NCBI GenBank assembly: GCA_035762175.1 | Contig: DASTPP010000315.1 | Location: 1 to 10,499 of the forward strand | Direction of reading: 5' to 3' | Origin: DASTPP01 sp035762175 | Lineage (GTDB): Bacteria > Myxococcota_A > Polyangia > Polyangiales > Polyangiaceae | Length of the DNA: 10,499 nt | Shown: one piece after another, positions 1 through 6,481 of the stretch | Position numbering within the stretch: position 1 is the stretch's first letter | Layout: each line of letters begins with the position of its first letter | The notes under the pieces: generated by a model | What the model saw: only the letters and a program-made list of their open reading frames with translations | What the model was told of the DNA's origin: nothing | Databases searched by the model: none | Translations under genes and position numbers: made by a program

Positions 1-1
1 C

Positions 2-190
2 GCCGGCGCGCGCGGGCCCTACGCGAGCTTCGTCGGCGTCGCGCCCCTCGAGGCGCCCCGCTACGTCATCGCCGTCGGCGTCGAGGGCGCGCGCGGCAGC
101 GGCGGCGAGCTCGCGGCCCCCTCGTTCGCGCGGCTGGCGGCCGAGGCGCTCGCGGCGCCGGGCGCGTCGCCCGACCCGGGCGGCGGGTGA
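2..190 (+). CDS. Penicillin-binding protein (class B transpeptidase), C-terminal end only
   Basis: The frame entering from the left edge is open for 62 codons and stops at TGA 188-190. The peptide reads GPYASFVGVAPLEAPRYVIA, then VGVEG, then GGELAAPSFARLAAEAL. This is the usual last strand and helix of the transpeptidase domain of class B penicillin-binding proteins (FtsI/PBP2 type), where a 'SFVGfAP...pRyvv.V.i..p....GG..AAPvF..ia' pattern follows the KTG motif. The catalytic Ser-x-x-Lys, Ser-x-Asn and Lys-Thr-Gly motifs lie outside the window. Such enzymes cross-link peptidoglycan in the periplasm and are anchored by one N-terminal membrane helix. No PASTA domain follows, and the protein ends in a short Pro/Gly tail. 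FtsI cannot be told from other class B paralogues with this little sequence. The GC-rich inverted repeat just after the stop (195-209) has almost no loop and no T-tract, so I do not call a terminator. Confidence 0.75.
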   Translation, partial: AGARGPYASFVGVAPLEAPRYVIAVGVEGARGSGGELAAPSFARLAAEALAAPGASPDPGGG

Positions 191-393
191 CGTCGCCCGC
201 CCGGCGGGCCGCCTGAGCTCGCCCCCGGCTCGGCCGGCAGGGCCCTCGCTCGCCGAGCAGGCAAGGGCACCGCACGATCGGCGCGAGGGGCGAGCGCCAG
301 CTCCGCCGTCGGCTCGAAACCGATCGGAGACAGGCTGACGCCGGGCCCCACTTCGGCCGGCCCTTGGCCCGTGTCTTGCCTAGCAGTGTCGCC

Positions 394-978
394 ATGAGCG
401 CGACCACCCACGGCAACGAGACTCACCGCGAGCGAACGACACCGCGCAAGGGGCAAGGCAAGGGCGAGCGGCGCGACGAGGGCGAGTCACCGATCGGGCG
501 CGGCCACGAGCGAGAGCCCCTCAAGCACTACCTCGCGTTGATGGCCACCTTCACGTCGGTCTCGACCGCCGCCCTCGCCGGCTTGCGCGCGGCGGGACGG
601 CCCTTTCCGGCGCGGGTGCCGCCCAGCGATCTGCTCTTGCTCGGCCTCGCCACCAGCCGCCTCAGCCGCCTGCTCACCCGCGACAAGGTGACGCGCGTGG
701 TGCGCGCGCCCTTCACCGAGGTCGAGCCCGGCGCCTCGCCCGACGAGGTCAAAGAGCGCCCGCGCCCCGTCGGCGATCCGCGGCGCGCGATCGGCGAGCT
801 CCTGCTCTGCCCGCGCTGCGTGGCCGTCTGGGCCGCGATGGCGCTGGGCTGCGGCTACGTGCTCTCGCCGCCCGTCACGCGCCTGGTGGCCGGCGTGCTC
901 GCCTCGGCCGCCATCTCGGACTTCGTGAACGCCAAGTTCGCCGACCTGCGCCAGGCCGCCGAGGCCAAGGCCACCTGA
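394..978 (+). CDS. DUF1360 family membrane protein
   Basis: A 194-residue protein of unknown function. The first 41 residues are charged and low-complexity. The conserved part starts at LKHYLALMATF (about residue 43). It continues with a hydrophobic stretch and the family-like ATSRLSRLLTRDKVTRVVRAPFTE block, then a CPRC pair (Cys139, Cys142) leading into a second hydrophobic segment VAVWAAMALGCGYVL and the ending AISDFVN. This order (R-L-x-R-L-x-x-x-D-K, then C-x-x-C-x-x-x-W) is what I know of DUF1360 proteins, the family of Bacillus YjcA. Membrane location is inferred from the hydrophobic segments. I chose ATG 394. An in-frame TTG at 364 would add ten residues, and an ATG at 541 would cut into the conserved block; none has a convincing ribosome binding site. 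The gene converges on the aldo/keto reductase with only 16 bp between stops. Confidence 0.72.
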   Translation: MSATTHGNETHRERTTPRKGQGKGERRDEGESPIGRGHEREPLKHYLALMATFTSVSTAALAGLRAAGRPFPARVPPSDLLLLGLATSRLSRLLTRDKVTRVVRAPFTEVEPGASPDEVKERPRPVGDPRRAIGELLLCPRCVAVWAAMALGCGYVLSPPVTRLVAGVLASAAISDFVNAKFADLRQAAEAKAT

Positions 979-994
979 GGGCCGCGCCGTCGCC

Positions 995-1849
995 TTAGAT
1001 CGACCCGAGCGGCGTGCCGGCGGGCGGCGCGGGGAAGGCCCGATCGATGGCCGCGACCTCGTCGTCGCTCAGGTCGAAGTCGGCCGCGGCGGCGTTCTCT
1101 TCGGCGTGCTCGCGCCGCGCCGTCTTGGGGATGGCGAAGACGCCCGGCGAGCGCAGCAGAAAGCGCAGCGCGACCTGGCGCGCGCTCTTGCCGTGGGCCC
1201 GCCCGATGCGGGCGAGCAGGGCCCCCCCGGGGCGCCGCTCGTCGGGGAAGTCGCCCGAGCCGAAGGGGCTGTAGGCGACGAGCGCGATGCCCTCGCGCTG
1301 ACAGTAGGGCAAGAGCTCGCTCTCGGCCGCCCGGGCGCCGAGGTGGTAGAGCACCTGGTTGCACGCGATGCGCTCGCGCCCCAGCGCGCGCTGCGCCTCT
1401 TTCAGATCGTCGACGTCGAAGTTGCTGACGCCGACAAAGCGCGTCTTGCCCGCCGCCACCAGATCTTCGAGCGCGCGCATCGTCTCTTCGAGCGGGTAGC
1501 TGCCGCGCCAGTGCAAAAGGTAGACGTCGAGGCGCTCGGCGCCGAGGCGCCGCAGGCTACGCTCGCACGCCCGGCGCGTGCCCTCGCGCGACGCGTTCGA
1601 GGGCAGCACCTTGCTGACGACGAAGAGCTCGCCGCGGGGGCGGCGCGCGAGCAGCCGGCCGACGAGCTCTTCGGCGCGGCCGCGGCCGTACATCTCGGCC
1701 GTGTCGAGGTGCGTCATGCCCCGCTCGACGCCGGCCTCGAGCGCCTCGAGCGCGCCCCGCTCGCCCGCCTCGTCGGCCGGCAGCTGCCAGGTGCCTTGCC
1801 CCAGGACCGGCACCGCCACGCCCGTCGCGCCGAAGGGTTGGGTTCGCAT
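995..1849 (-). CDS. Aldo/keto reductase, YeaE-like
   Basis: A 284-residue NADPH-dependent aldo/keto reductase of the (beta/alpha)8 fold, full length for the family. The catalytic tetrad is visible: Asp49 and Tyr54 in HLDTAEMYGRGRAEELVG, Lys80 in VVSKVLP and His113 in VYLLHWRGSYP. GVSNFDVDDL and NQVLYHLGARAAESELLPYC follow, and the cofactor-binding end is IPKTARREHAEEN. The pattern is closest, from memory, to E. coli YeaE, a cytosolic methylglyoxal/aldehyde reductase of the same length with the same TAEMY and NQVLYHLG blocks. The substrate here is therefore probably a small aldehyde or ketone, but it is not fixed by sequence. The ATG at 1849 has a GAGGGG purine run (plus-strand 1852-1857) immediately upstream, a usable ribosome binding site. 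The gene diverges from glgC and converges on the DUF1360 gene, so it is probably monocistronic. Confidence 0.9.
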   Translation of the reverse strand: MRTQPFGATGVAVPVLGQGTWQLPADEAGERGALEALEAGVERGMTHLDTAEMYGRGRAEELVGRLLARRPRGELFVVSKVLPSNASREGTRRACERSLRRLGAERLDVYLLHWRGSYPLEETMRALEDLVAAGKTRFVGVSNFDVDDLKEAQRALGRERIACNQVLYHLGARAAESELLPYCQREGIALVAYSPFGSGDFPDERRPGGALLARIGRAHGKSARQVALRFLLRSPGVFAIPKTARREHAEENAAAADFDLSDDEVAAIDRAFPAPPAGTPLGSI

Positions 1850-2167
1850 GACCCCTCAGCCTGCCATGGCCGCCGCCCGCCCCCAACCCCCGCCCGTTCG
1901 CGAGGGGCGGCACGGGGCGTCAGCCCCCCACCCGCGCGCGATGGAGCGCCGCGGCAAGCGCCCCCGCGCGCAGGGACGCCGCCGCGCGGGCCCCCGGTCG
2001 CCTCGCCCCAGGTGTGGCATTCCGGCCGCCGGGCCCGGGGCCACGCGCGCCGCCTCCTCTTCTCATTCTTCTCTTCGGCAAAGCGCGCGCCAGATGGCGC
2101 CCCGCGGCCGCCCCCTCGGCCGGACAGAGGCGGGGCCGCGGTGCCCTTCTTGCACGCTCGCGCTCGC
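1850..2167. promoter_or_regulatory. Divergent spacer between the aldo/keto reductase and glgC
   Basis: The 318-bp spacer must hold the start signals of both divergent genes. I see no convincing -35/-10 pair. Visible structure: an 8-bp perfect inverted repeat CCCGCGCG/CGCGCGGG (1963-1970 and 1983-1990, 12-nt loop) that could fold in the glgC leader, and a pyrimidine tract at 2053-2076 with a single A, unusual in this base composition. A possible small minus-strand ORF lies inside (1856-2044). No clear Shine-Dalgarno precedes the glgC ATG. Confidence 0.45.
1856..2044 (-). CDS. Possible 62-codon upstream ORF of the aldo/keto reductase
   Basis: On the minus strand a perfect AGGAGG (plus-strand CCTCCT, 2053-2058) sits 8 nt before a GTG codon (2044-2042). 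This opens a 62-residue frame that stops at 1856, only 6 nt before the aldo/keto reductase ATG. Signal strength and position would suit a leader ORF translationally coupled to the reductase. Against this, the product (starting MAPGPAAGMPHLGRG) is Arg/Gly/Pro/Ala-rich, matches nothing I recognise and looks like translated GC-rich spacer. It has no membrane segment or signal peptide. Low confidence. Confidence 0.2.
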   Translation of the reverse strand: MAPGPAAGMPHLGRGDRGPARRRPCARGRLPRRSIARGWGADAPCRPSRTGGGWGRAAAMAG

Positions 2168-3424
2168 ATGGACGACGTGCTCGCGCTCATCCTCGGAGGC
2201 GGGAGGGGCACCCGCCTCTTCCCCCTGACGCAACAACGCTCGAAGCCCGCCGTGCCCATCGGCGGCAGCTACCGGCTGGTCGACGTGGCGCTCAGCAACT
2301 GCCTGCACGCCAACCTGCGGCGCGTGTTCGTGCTGACGCAATACCAGTCCGAGAGCTTGAACACGCACATCGCGAGCACCTACCGCTTCGACGCCTTCTC
2401 GTCGGGCTTCGTCGAGGTGCTCGCCGCCGAGCTCACCGAGGAGCGCAGCGACTGGTTCCAGGGCACCGCCGACGCCGTGCGCCAGAGCATGCGGCACCTC
2501 GGGCGCGAGCGCTGGGAGGACCTCGCCATCCTCTCGGGCGACCAGATCTACCGCATGAGCTTCCGCGAGATGCTGCGCACCCACCGCGAGTCGCGCGCCG
2601 ACGTCACCGTCGCGATGAAGGCGGTGCCGGCCGAGCAGACCTCGGGCTTCGGCATCATGAAGGTCGACGAAGACGGGCGCGTCGTGCACTTCGACGAGAA
2701 GCCCCCGGCCGAGCGGCTGCCGGGGCTCGAGTCGCGCGTGCACGGGCACGCGGGGCCCGCCTACCTCGCGTCGATGGGCATCTACATCTTCGGCCGCGCC
2801 GCGCTCGAGCGCGCGCTCGAAGACGGGTCGCACGTCGACTTCGGGCGGCACGTCATCCCCGCGATGCTGTCGCGGGCGCGCGTGCAGGCCTACCTCTACG
2901 ACGGCTACTGGGAGGACGTCGGCACCATCCGGTCCTACTACGACGCGAACCTCGCGCTCACCGACCCCGAGCCGCCCTTCAGCTTCTACGACCCGCGCTG
3001 CCCCATCTTCACGCACCCGCGCTTCCTCGCGCCGACGCGCATGCGCTCGTGCGCCGTCCGCGACTGCCTCGTCGCCGACGGCTGCTTCGTCGGCGACGCC
3101 GTGCTCGAGCGCTCGGTCGTCGGCGTCCGCTCGCGCATCGGCGCCGGCGCCACCCTGCGCCGCACGCTCTTGCTCGGCGCCGACCACTACGAGACCGAGG
3201 CCGAGGCCGAGCGCGCCCGCCGCGCCGGCCAGCCCCCCGTCGGCGTCGGCGAGGGCTCGCTCGTCGAGGGCGCCATCGTCGACAAGAACGCCCGCATCGG
3301 CAAGCACGTGCGCATCGTCAACGAGGCCAACGTCATGGAGCGCGACGGCGGCAACTATTACATCCGCGAGGGCATCGTCATCATCCCCAAGAACGCCATC
3401 GTCCCCGACGGTACCGTCATCTAA
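2168..3424 (+). CDS. glgC: Glucose-1-phosphate adenylyltransferase (ADP-glucose pyrophosphorylase)
   Basis: Makes ADP-glucose from glucose-1-phosphate and ATP, the committed step of bacterial glycogen synthesis, in the cytosol. 418 residues. The N-terminal nucleotidyltransferase domain shows LGGGRGTRLFPLT (9-21) with SKPAVPIGGSYRLVD, WFQGTADAVRQ (96-106), LSGDQIYRM with the expected catalytic Asp125, SGFGIMKVD, and FDEKP with Lys178 at the sugar-phosphate position. YWEDVGTIRSYYDANLAL marks the end of the domain. The C-terminal left-handed beta-helix ends GEGSLVEGAIVDKNARIGKH, then NYYIREGIVIIPKNAIVPDGTVI, with Lys408 in the place of the allosteric lysine of cyanobacterial and plant enzymes. 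The SYRLVDVALSNCLHANL start and this ending make it the cyanobacterial/plant-like type rather than the E. coli type. ATG 2168 is chosen because homology starts at once; the frame is open far upstream but encodes nothing plausible. No clear ribosome binding site; a GTG at 2141 is an alternative. No other glycogen genes lie nearby. Confidence 0.93.
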   Translation: MDDVLALILGGGRGTRLFPLTQQRSKPAVPIGGSYRLVDVALSNCLHANLRRVFVLTQYQSESLNTHIASTYRFDAFSSGFVEVLAAELTEERSDWFQGTADAVRQSMRHLGRERWEDLAILSGDQIYRMSFREMLRTHRESRADVTVAMKAVPAEQTSGFGIMKVDEDGRVVHFDEKPPAERLPGLESRVHGHAGPAYLASMGIYIFGRAALERALEDGSHVDFGRHVIPAMLSRARVQAYLYDGYWEDVGTIRSYYDANLALTDPEPPFSFYDPRCPIFTHPRFLAPTRMRSCAVRDCLVADGCFVGDAVLERSVVGVRSRIGAGATLRRTLLLGADHYETEAEAERARRAGQPPVGVGEGSLVEGAIVDKNARIGKHVRIVNEANVMERDGGNYYIREGIVIIPKNAIVPDGTVI

Positions 3425-3441
3425 GGCGCGTCGCACGTCGG

Positions 3442-3460
3442 CGCGCGGGCCCGCCGCGCG
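3442..3460 (+). terminator. GC hairpin after glgC
   Basis: CGCGCGG (3442-3448) and CCGCGCG (3454-3460) form a perfect 7-bp stem with a 5-nt loop, 17 nt after the glgC stop. An alternative 6-bp stem GCCCGC/GCGGGC (3449-3454 and 3458-3463) overlaps it. There is no T-tract, so intrinsic termination is uncertain. In DNA this GC-rich such stems can occur by chance. Confidence 0.3.
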
Positions 3461-3471
3461 GGCGACGCAGC

Positions 3472-3486
3472 CTAACGTTACGTTAG
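3472..3486. promoter_or_regulatory. Odd palindrome CTAACGT-T-ACGTTAG, operator-like
   Basis: A perfect 7+1+7 inverted repeat, A/T-rich against a background of nearly pure G/C. Form and length resemble binding sites of dimeric TetR- or MerR-family repressors; this is an analogy, not an identification. It lies 47 bp after the glgC stop and about 480 bp before the next recognisable start codon, with no regulator gene in the window. The nearest gene it could control is either missing or lies among the unrecognised sequence of 3487-3968. Confidence 0.4.
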
Positions 3487-3870
3487 CCAACAGCGGGGGC
3501 CCAGGGTTCGGTGGCACGAACGCGCCGGGCCGTGTCACGAAGGCCCGCGGGACGCCTCCTGGGTGTCGGCGGCGCCCGGGGCAGAAGGCCCATGAGGCGC
3601 GCCCCCGCCCCCGCGCGCCCGCGCCGCCCGCGCCCGCTTCGCCCAGCACGTCGCCGACGAGGTGCGGTGCGGCGTGGCACGCGCCCGGGCCCGCGGGGGC
3701 CGGGTGCCGGAGCCAAATCGGGCCGCATCAGGGCAGCGCGAGGGCTCGTCGCCCCGCCCGGCCGACCCTCGGCCCCGGCGCCCCGCATTCTTCATGGGCG
3801 GCAGCGGCGCCGGCGCGCCGCCGAGAGAATCGATGGGCCCGGGGCCCGTCTAACCCCCTCGTCCGACGAG
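3487..3870. other. Spacer without a recognisable gene
   Basis: About 380 bp. Open frames exist on both strands only because stop codons are rare at this base composition; their products are Arg/Pro/Gly/Ala-rich and show no family motif. A short plus-strand stretch (about 3627-3690, reading ARFAQHVADEVRCGVARA) looks slightly more protein-like, but has no good start and continues into low-complexity sequence. It could be a decayed gene or leader sequence. I see nothing firm here. Confidence 0.4.
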
Positions 3871-3876
3871 CGTCCG

Positions 3877-3898
3877 CCAAATTGGCCCGACATTTGGG
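3877..3898 (+). promoter_or_regulatory. Inverted repeat CCAAAT-N9-ATTTGG with sigma-54-like spacing
   Basis: CCAAAT (3877-3882) and ATTTGG (3892-3897) are perfect inverted arms with a 9-nt spacer, in an A/T-richer patch upstream of the lipoprotein pair. The same stretch reads TGGCCCG-ACAT-TTGG (3883-3897), which matches the sigma-54 -24/-12 pattern TGGCACG-N4-TTGC at all but two positions, with correct spacing but GG instead of the usually essential GC at -12. Transcription would then start near 3909, about 60 nt before the first start codon. A TAGGGT at 3936-3941 is a possible sigma-70 -10 without a good -35. Either reading makes this the likeliest promoter region of the operon. Confidence 0.35.
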
Positions 3899-3995
3899 GT
3901 GAGCGCTCCGTTCGCGTGGGCGGGCGCCTTCGTGGTAGGGTCGCCGCTTTAGAAGAAGGAGCAAATCGATGTCGCCGGCCGTAAGGAGCCTACGC

Positions 3996-4451
3996 ATGAA
4001 AAAGTCAGCGCTTTGGGCTAGCGCACTCGCCCTGACCTTCGCCCTCGGCGGGTGCACCGTCACGACCTATAGCAGCGGCAACAACCCGCCGCCCCAGAAC
4101 TATAACAACGGCTACAACAACGGCGGCGGCTCCCAGGGCTGGCAGAAGCTCGGCGAGCGTACGATCGACGGCAACGTCGATCACGACGTCATCTACGTCG
4201 GCAACGACCGCGGGCCCTACTCGTCGGTGAGGTTCAAGGCCGAACGCAGCGCCCTCGAGGTCTACGACCTCGTCATCACCTTCAACGACAACACGACGTA
4301 CCGGCCGCCGATGCGCCAGACCCTCAACCAGAACCAGACGACGGGCAACATCGATCTGCCCGGCGGGCGGCGCTACATCGCGCGCATCGACTTTCACTAC
4401 CGCGACCTGGGCGGCGGCCGGAAGGGCCAGCTCGAGGCCTGGGGGCGCTGA
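3996..4451 (+). CDS. Small lipoprotein, first of a tandem paralogous pair
   Basis: A 151-residue exported lipoprotein. Residues 1-20 form a lipoprotein signal peptide with the lipobox LGGC (cleavage before Cys20); residue 21 is Thr, so no Asp+2 inner-membrane retention signal is seen. Residues 26-47 are an Asn/Gly/Pro/Tyr-rich linker. The folded domain, about 49-151, runs from GWQKLGERTIDGNVDHD through LEVYDLVITFNDN and NIDLPGGRRYIARIDFHYR to EAWGR. This alternating pattern resembles small beta-sandwich proteins annotated as DUF2541-like or hypothetical; I know no function for them. I chose ATG 3996 because AAGGAG (3983-3988) lies 7 nt upstream and the signal peptide is then canonical. An in-frame ATG at 3969 also has AAGGAG (3956-3961) 7 nt upstream and would add nine residues. 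The stop is 8 nt before the paralogue. Confidence 0.82.
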   Translation: MKKSALWASALALTFALGGCTVTTYSSGNNPPPQNYNNGYNNGGGSQGWQKLGERTIDGNVDHDVIYVGNDRGPYSSVRFKAERSALEVYDLVITFNDNTTYRPPMRQTLNQNQTTGNIDLPGGRRYIARIDFHYRDLGGGRKGQLEAWGR

Positions 4452-4459
4452 GAGAGGCC

Positions 4460-4978
4460 ATGAAAAAGACGACGACCTGGGCGACCGCCCTCACCTTCGC
4501 CTCGTTGCTCGGCGGCTGTACCGTCACCCACTACGACAACCGGCCGCCGCCCCCGCCGCCCGCCCCGGCGCCCCCGCCGCCCCCGCCCGGGCCCGCGCAG
4601 CCGCCGGCGCCCCCGCCCCCGCCCGCGCCCGGCCAGCCCCCGCCCCCGCCCGCCGCCGACATGACCGGCTGGCAGCGGCTCGGCGAGCGTTGGGTCAACA
4701 GCGGGGTCGATCGCGACACCTTCTTGATCAACAACCGCGGCCAGTACCGCGAGCTGAAGGTCAAGGTCGAACAGAGCTCGCTCGAGATGTACGACATGAT
4801 CGTCACCTTCGACGACGGCTCGACGTACGCGCCGAAAGTCCGGCAGACGTTCGGCAAGGACGCGGTCAGCCGCAACATCGACCTGCCCGGCAGCGCGCGG
4901 CGCATCAAGAAGGTCGAATTTCAGTATCGCAACCTCGAGGGCAATCGCCGGGCCCAAGTCGAGCTCTGGGGGCGCTGA
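4460..4978 (+). CDS. Small proline-rich lipoprotein, second of the tandem pair
   Basis: A 172-residue exported lipoprotein with the same architecture as its upstream neighbour. The signal peptide starts MKKTTTWATALTFASLLGGC with Cys20 as the lipidated residue. Residues 29-64 are almost entirely proline with some Ala, Gly and Gln, a stiff linker that could hold the domain away from the membrane. The domain (about 70-172) runs GWQRLGERWVNSGVDRDTF, LEMYDMIVTFDDGSTY, NIDLPGSARRIKKVEFQYR, ending VELWGR. Aligned by hand, about 49 of 104 domain positions are identical to the neighbour, so a tandem duplication is clear. ATG 4460 is preceded by GAGAGG (4451-4456). Only 8 nt separate it from the upstream stop and 13 nt from the decarboxylase, which suggests one transcript. 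Function is unknown; an envelope role is inferred from the lipobox only. Confidence 0.83.
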   Translation: MKKTTTWATALTFASLLGGCTVTHYDNRPPPPPPAPAPPPPPPGPAQPPAPPPPPAPGQPPPPPAADMTGWQRLGERWVNSGVDRDTFLINNRGQYRELKVKVEQSSLEMYDMIVTFDDGSTYAPKVRQTFGKDAVSRNIDLPGSARRIKKVEFQYRNLEGNRRAQVELWGR

Positions 4979-4991
4979 GCACGCCCGTTCG

Positions 4992-6416
4992 ATGACCGAG
5001 GGCCGGGTGGTCCTCGACGCGGCGGCGCGCGCGGGGCTTTGGGCGAAGCTCGGCGCGCTGCTCGAGGCGGCGAGCGCGGGGGGGGCCGGGCCGCTCGCGC
5101 CGAAGCTCGACGAGGCGGCGCTCGCCGGGGCGCTCGCGCGCTTCGACTTCGAGCGGCCGATGGCGCCGGTGGCGGCGCTCGAGGCGGCGTTCGAGGCGAT
5201 GGGCGCCTTCGACGTGAAGACGTCCGACCCGCGCTACTTCGGGCTCTTCGCGCCGGCGCCGGCGACCATGGCGGTCGCGGCCGACGCGCTCGCCTCGGCG
5301 CTCAACCCGCAACTCGCCGCCTTCGCGCACGCGCCCTTCGCCGTCGGGCTCGAGCGCTCGCTCGTGCGCGCCTTCGCCGCCCGCTTCGGCTGGGGCGGGG
5401 GCGGCGTCGAGGGGGCGCTGACGGGCGGGGGGGCCGAGGCGACCTTGACGGCGCTCGGGGCGGCGCTGGGGGCGAAGTTCCCCGCGTGGAGGCGGCGCGG
5501 GCTGCGCTCGCTCGCGCGCGATCCGACGCTCTACGCGTCGGTCGAGTCGCACCCCTCGCTCGTCAAGGCGGCGCGCGTGGCGGGCCTGGGCGACGAGGCG
5601 GTGCGGCGCGTGCCGGTCGACCGGGGCTTTCGCATGAAGCCGGCCGCGCTCGCCGAGGCCATCGCCAACGATCGGCTCGCGGGGCGCGAGCCGTTCCTCG
5701 TGGTCGCGACGGCGGGCACGACGAGCGCCGGCGCCATCGATCCGCTCGGCGCGACGGCCGAGGTGGCCGAGCGCTTCGGGTGCTGGCTGCACGTCGACGC
5801 CGCCTGGGGGGGCCTCGCGGCCTTCGCGCCCGCGCTCGCGCCCGCGCTCGCCGGCGTCGAGCGGGCCGACTCGATCGCGTTCGACCCCCACAAGGCGCTC
5901 TCGGCCCCGCTCGGCGTCGGGGCCTACCTGTCGCGGCGCGAGGGGGCCTTGCGGGGGGCGTTCGAGGCGCGCGCGGGCTACATGCCGCGCCGGTCCGAGC
6001 GCGACCCGTATGCGCATTCGCTCGCCTGGTCGCGGCGCTTTCTGGGCCTGCGCGTCGCGCTGCCGCTCGCGGTGGCGGGCTTCCGGGGGTACGCCGAGGC
6101 CATCGAGGGGCAGGCCGCGCTCGCCGCCTCGCTGCGGCGCCGGCTCGAGGCCGAGGGCTGGGTCGTGGTCAACGACACGCCCCTGCCGCTCGTCTGCTTC
6201 GTCGACGGCACGCGCCCCGACGGGCGCACGGCGCGCTTCCTCGCCGCCGCCTCGGCGCGGGCCCGCGCGAGCCACGGCGTCTGGGTCTCGCTCGTGCGCC
6301 TGGCGAGCGGCGCCCGGGCCCTGCGCGCCTGCGTCAACAACGTCCGCAGCGCCGAGGGCGACGTCGCCGCGCTCGTCGAGGGGCTCGGCGAGGCGCGCCG
6401 GGCGCTGCCTTTTTAG
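4992..6416 (+). CDS. Group II PLP-dependent amino acid decarboxylase family protein
   Basis: A 474-residue cytosolic enzyme of the aromatic-amino-acid/glutamate decarboxylase fold. Visible motifs in order: DPRYFGLFAPAP (substrate/N-terminal region), NPQLAAFAHAPFAVGLE, GALTGGGAEATLTAL (phosphate-binding region), SVESHPSLVKAARVAGLG with His187 expected to stack on the cofactor ring, ATAGTTSAGAIDPL, HVDAAWGG with Asp269 expected to bind the pyridine nitrogen, and FDPHKALSAPLGVGAYL with Lys301 as the Schiff-base lysine. The usual acidic or basic substrate determinants cannot be read reliably, so glutamate, aspartate or an aromatic amino acid are all possible. Some relatives act in secondary metabolism. 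ATG 4992 lies 13 nt after the lipoprotein stop without a clear ribosome binding site, so translation may be coupled. A transhydrogenase follows after 65 bp. Confidence 0.85.
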   Translation: MTEGRVVLDAAARAGLWAKLGALLEAASAGGAGPLAPKLDEAALAGALARFDFERPMAPVAALEAAFEAMGAFDVKTSDPRYFGLFAPAPATMAVAADALASALNPQLAAFAHAPFAVGLERSLVRAFAARFGWGGGGVEGALTGGGAEATLTALGAALGAKFPAWRRRGLRSLARDPTLYASVESHPSLVKAARVAGLGDEAVRRVPVDRGFRMKPAALAEAIANDRLAGREPFLVVATAGTTSAGAIDPLGATAEVAERFGCWLHVDAAWGGLAAFAPALAPALAGVERADSIAFDPHKALSAPLGVGAYLSRREGALRGAFEARAGYMPRRSERDPYAHSLAWSRRFLGLRVALPLAVAGFRGYAEAIEGQAALAASLRRRLEAEGWVVVNDTPLPLVCFVDGTRPDGRTARFLAAASARARASHGVWVSLVRLASGARALRACVNNVRSAEGDVAALVEGLGEARRALPF

Positions 6417-6481
6417 GGCGGCGCCCCGGGGCCGGCGAAGGGGCTGGGCCGGGCGGGCGAAGCGGGGCATGATCGGGCGGC

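Noticed and set aside
195..209. GC inverted repeat GCCCGCC/GGCGGGC after the penicillin-binding protein stop, as a terminator.
   Set aside because: There is one base between the arms, so a real hairpin would lose pairs, and no T-tract follows.
1106..2167. An N-terminal extension of GlgC of 354 codons.
   Set aside because: It lies antisense to the aldo/keto reductase and encodes Arg/Ala-rich sequence; GlgC homology begins at once after ATG 2168.
2063..3649. Long minus-strand open frame opposite glgC; likewise 4905-6470 opposite the decarboxylase and 6413-7699 opposite the transhydrogenase.
   Set aside because: These are antisense shadows: their products are Arg/Ala/Gly-rich without family motifs, while the plus-strand genes carry complete conserved motif sets.
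3511..3984. A 157-residue plus-strand ORF between glgC and the lipoproteins.
   Set aside because: The product is Arg/Pro-rich without motifs, crosses the likely promoter at 3877-3898 and overlaps the lipoprotein start in another frame.
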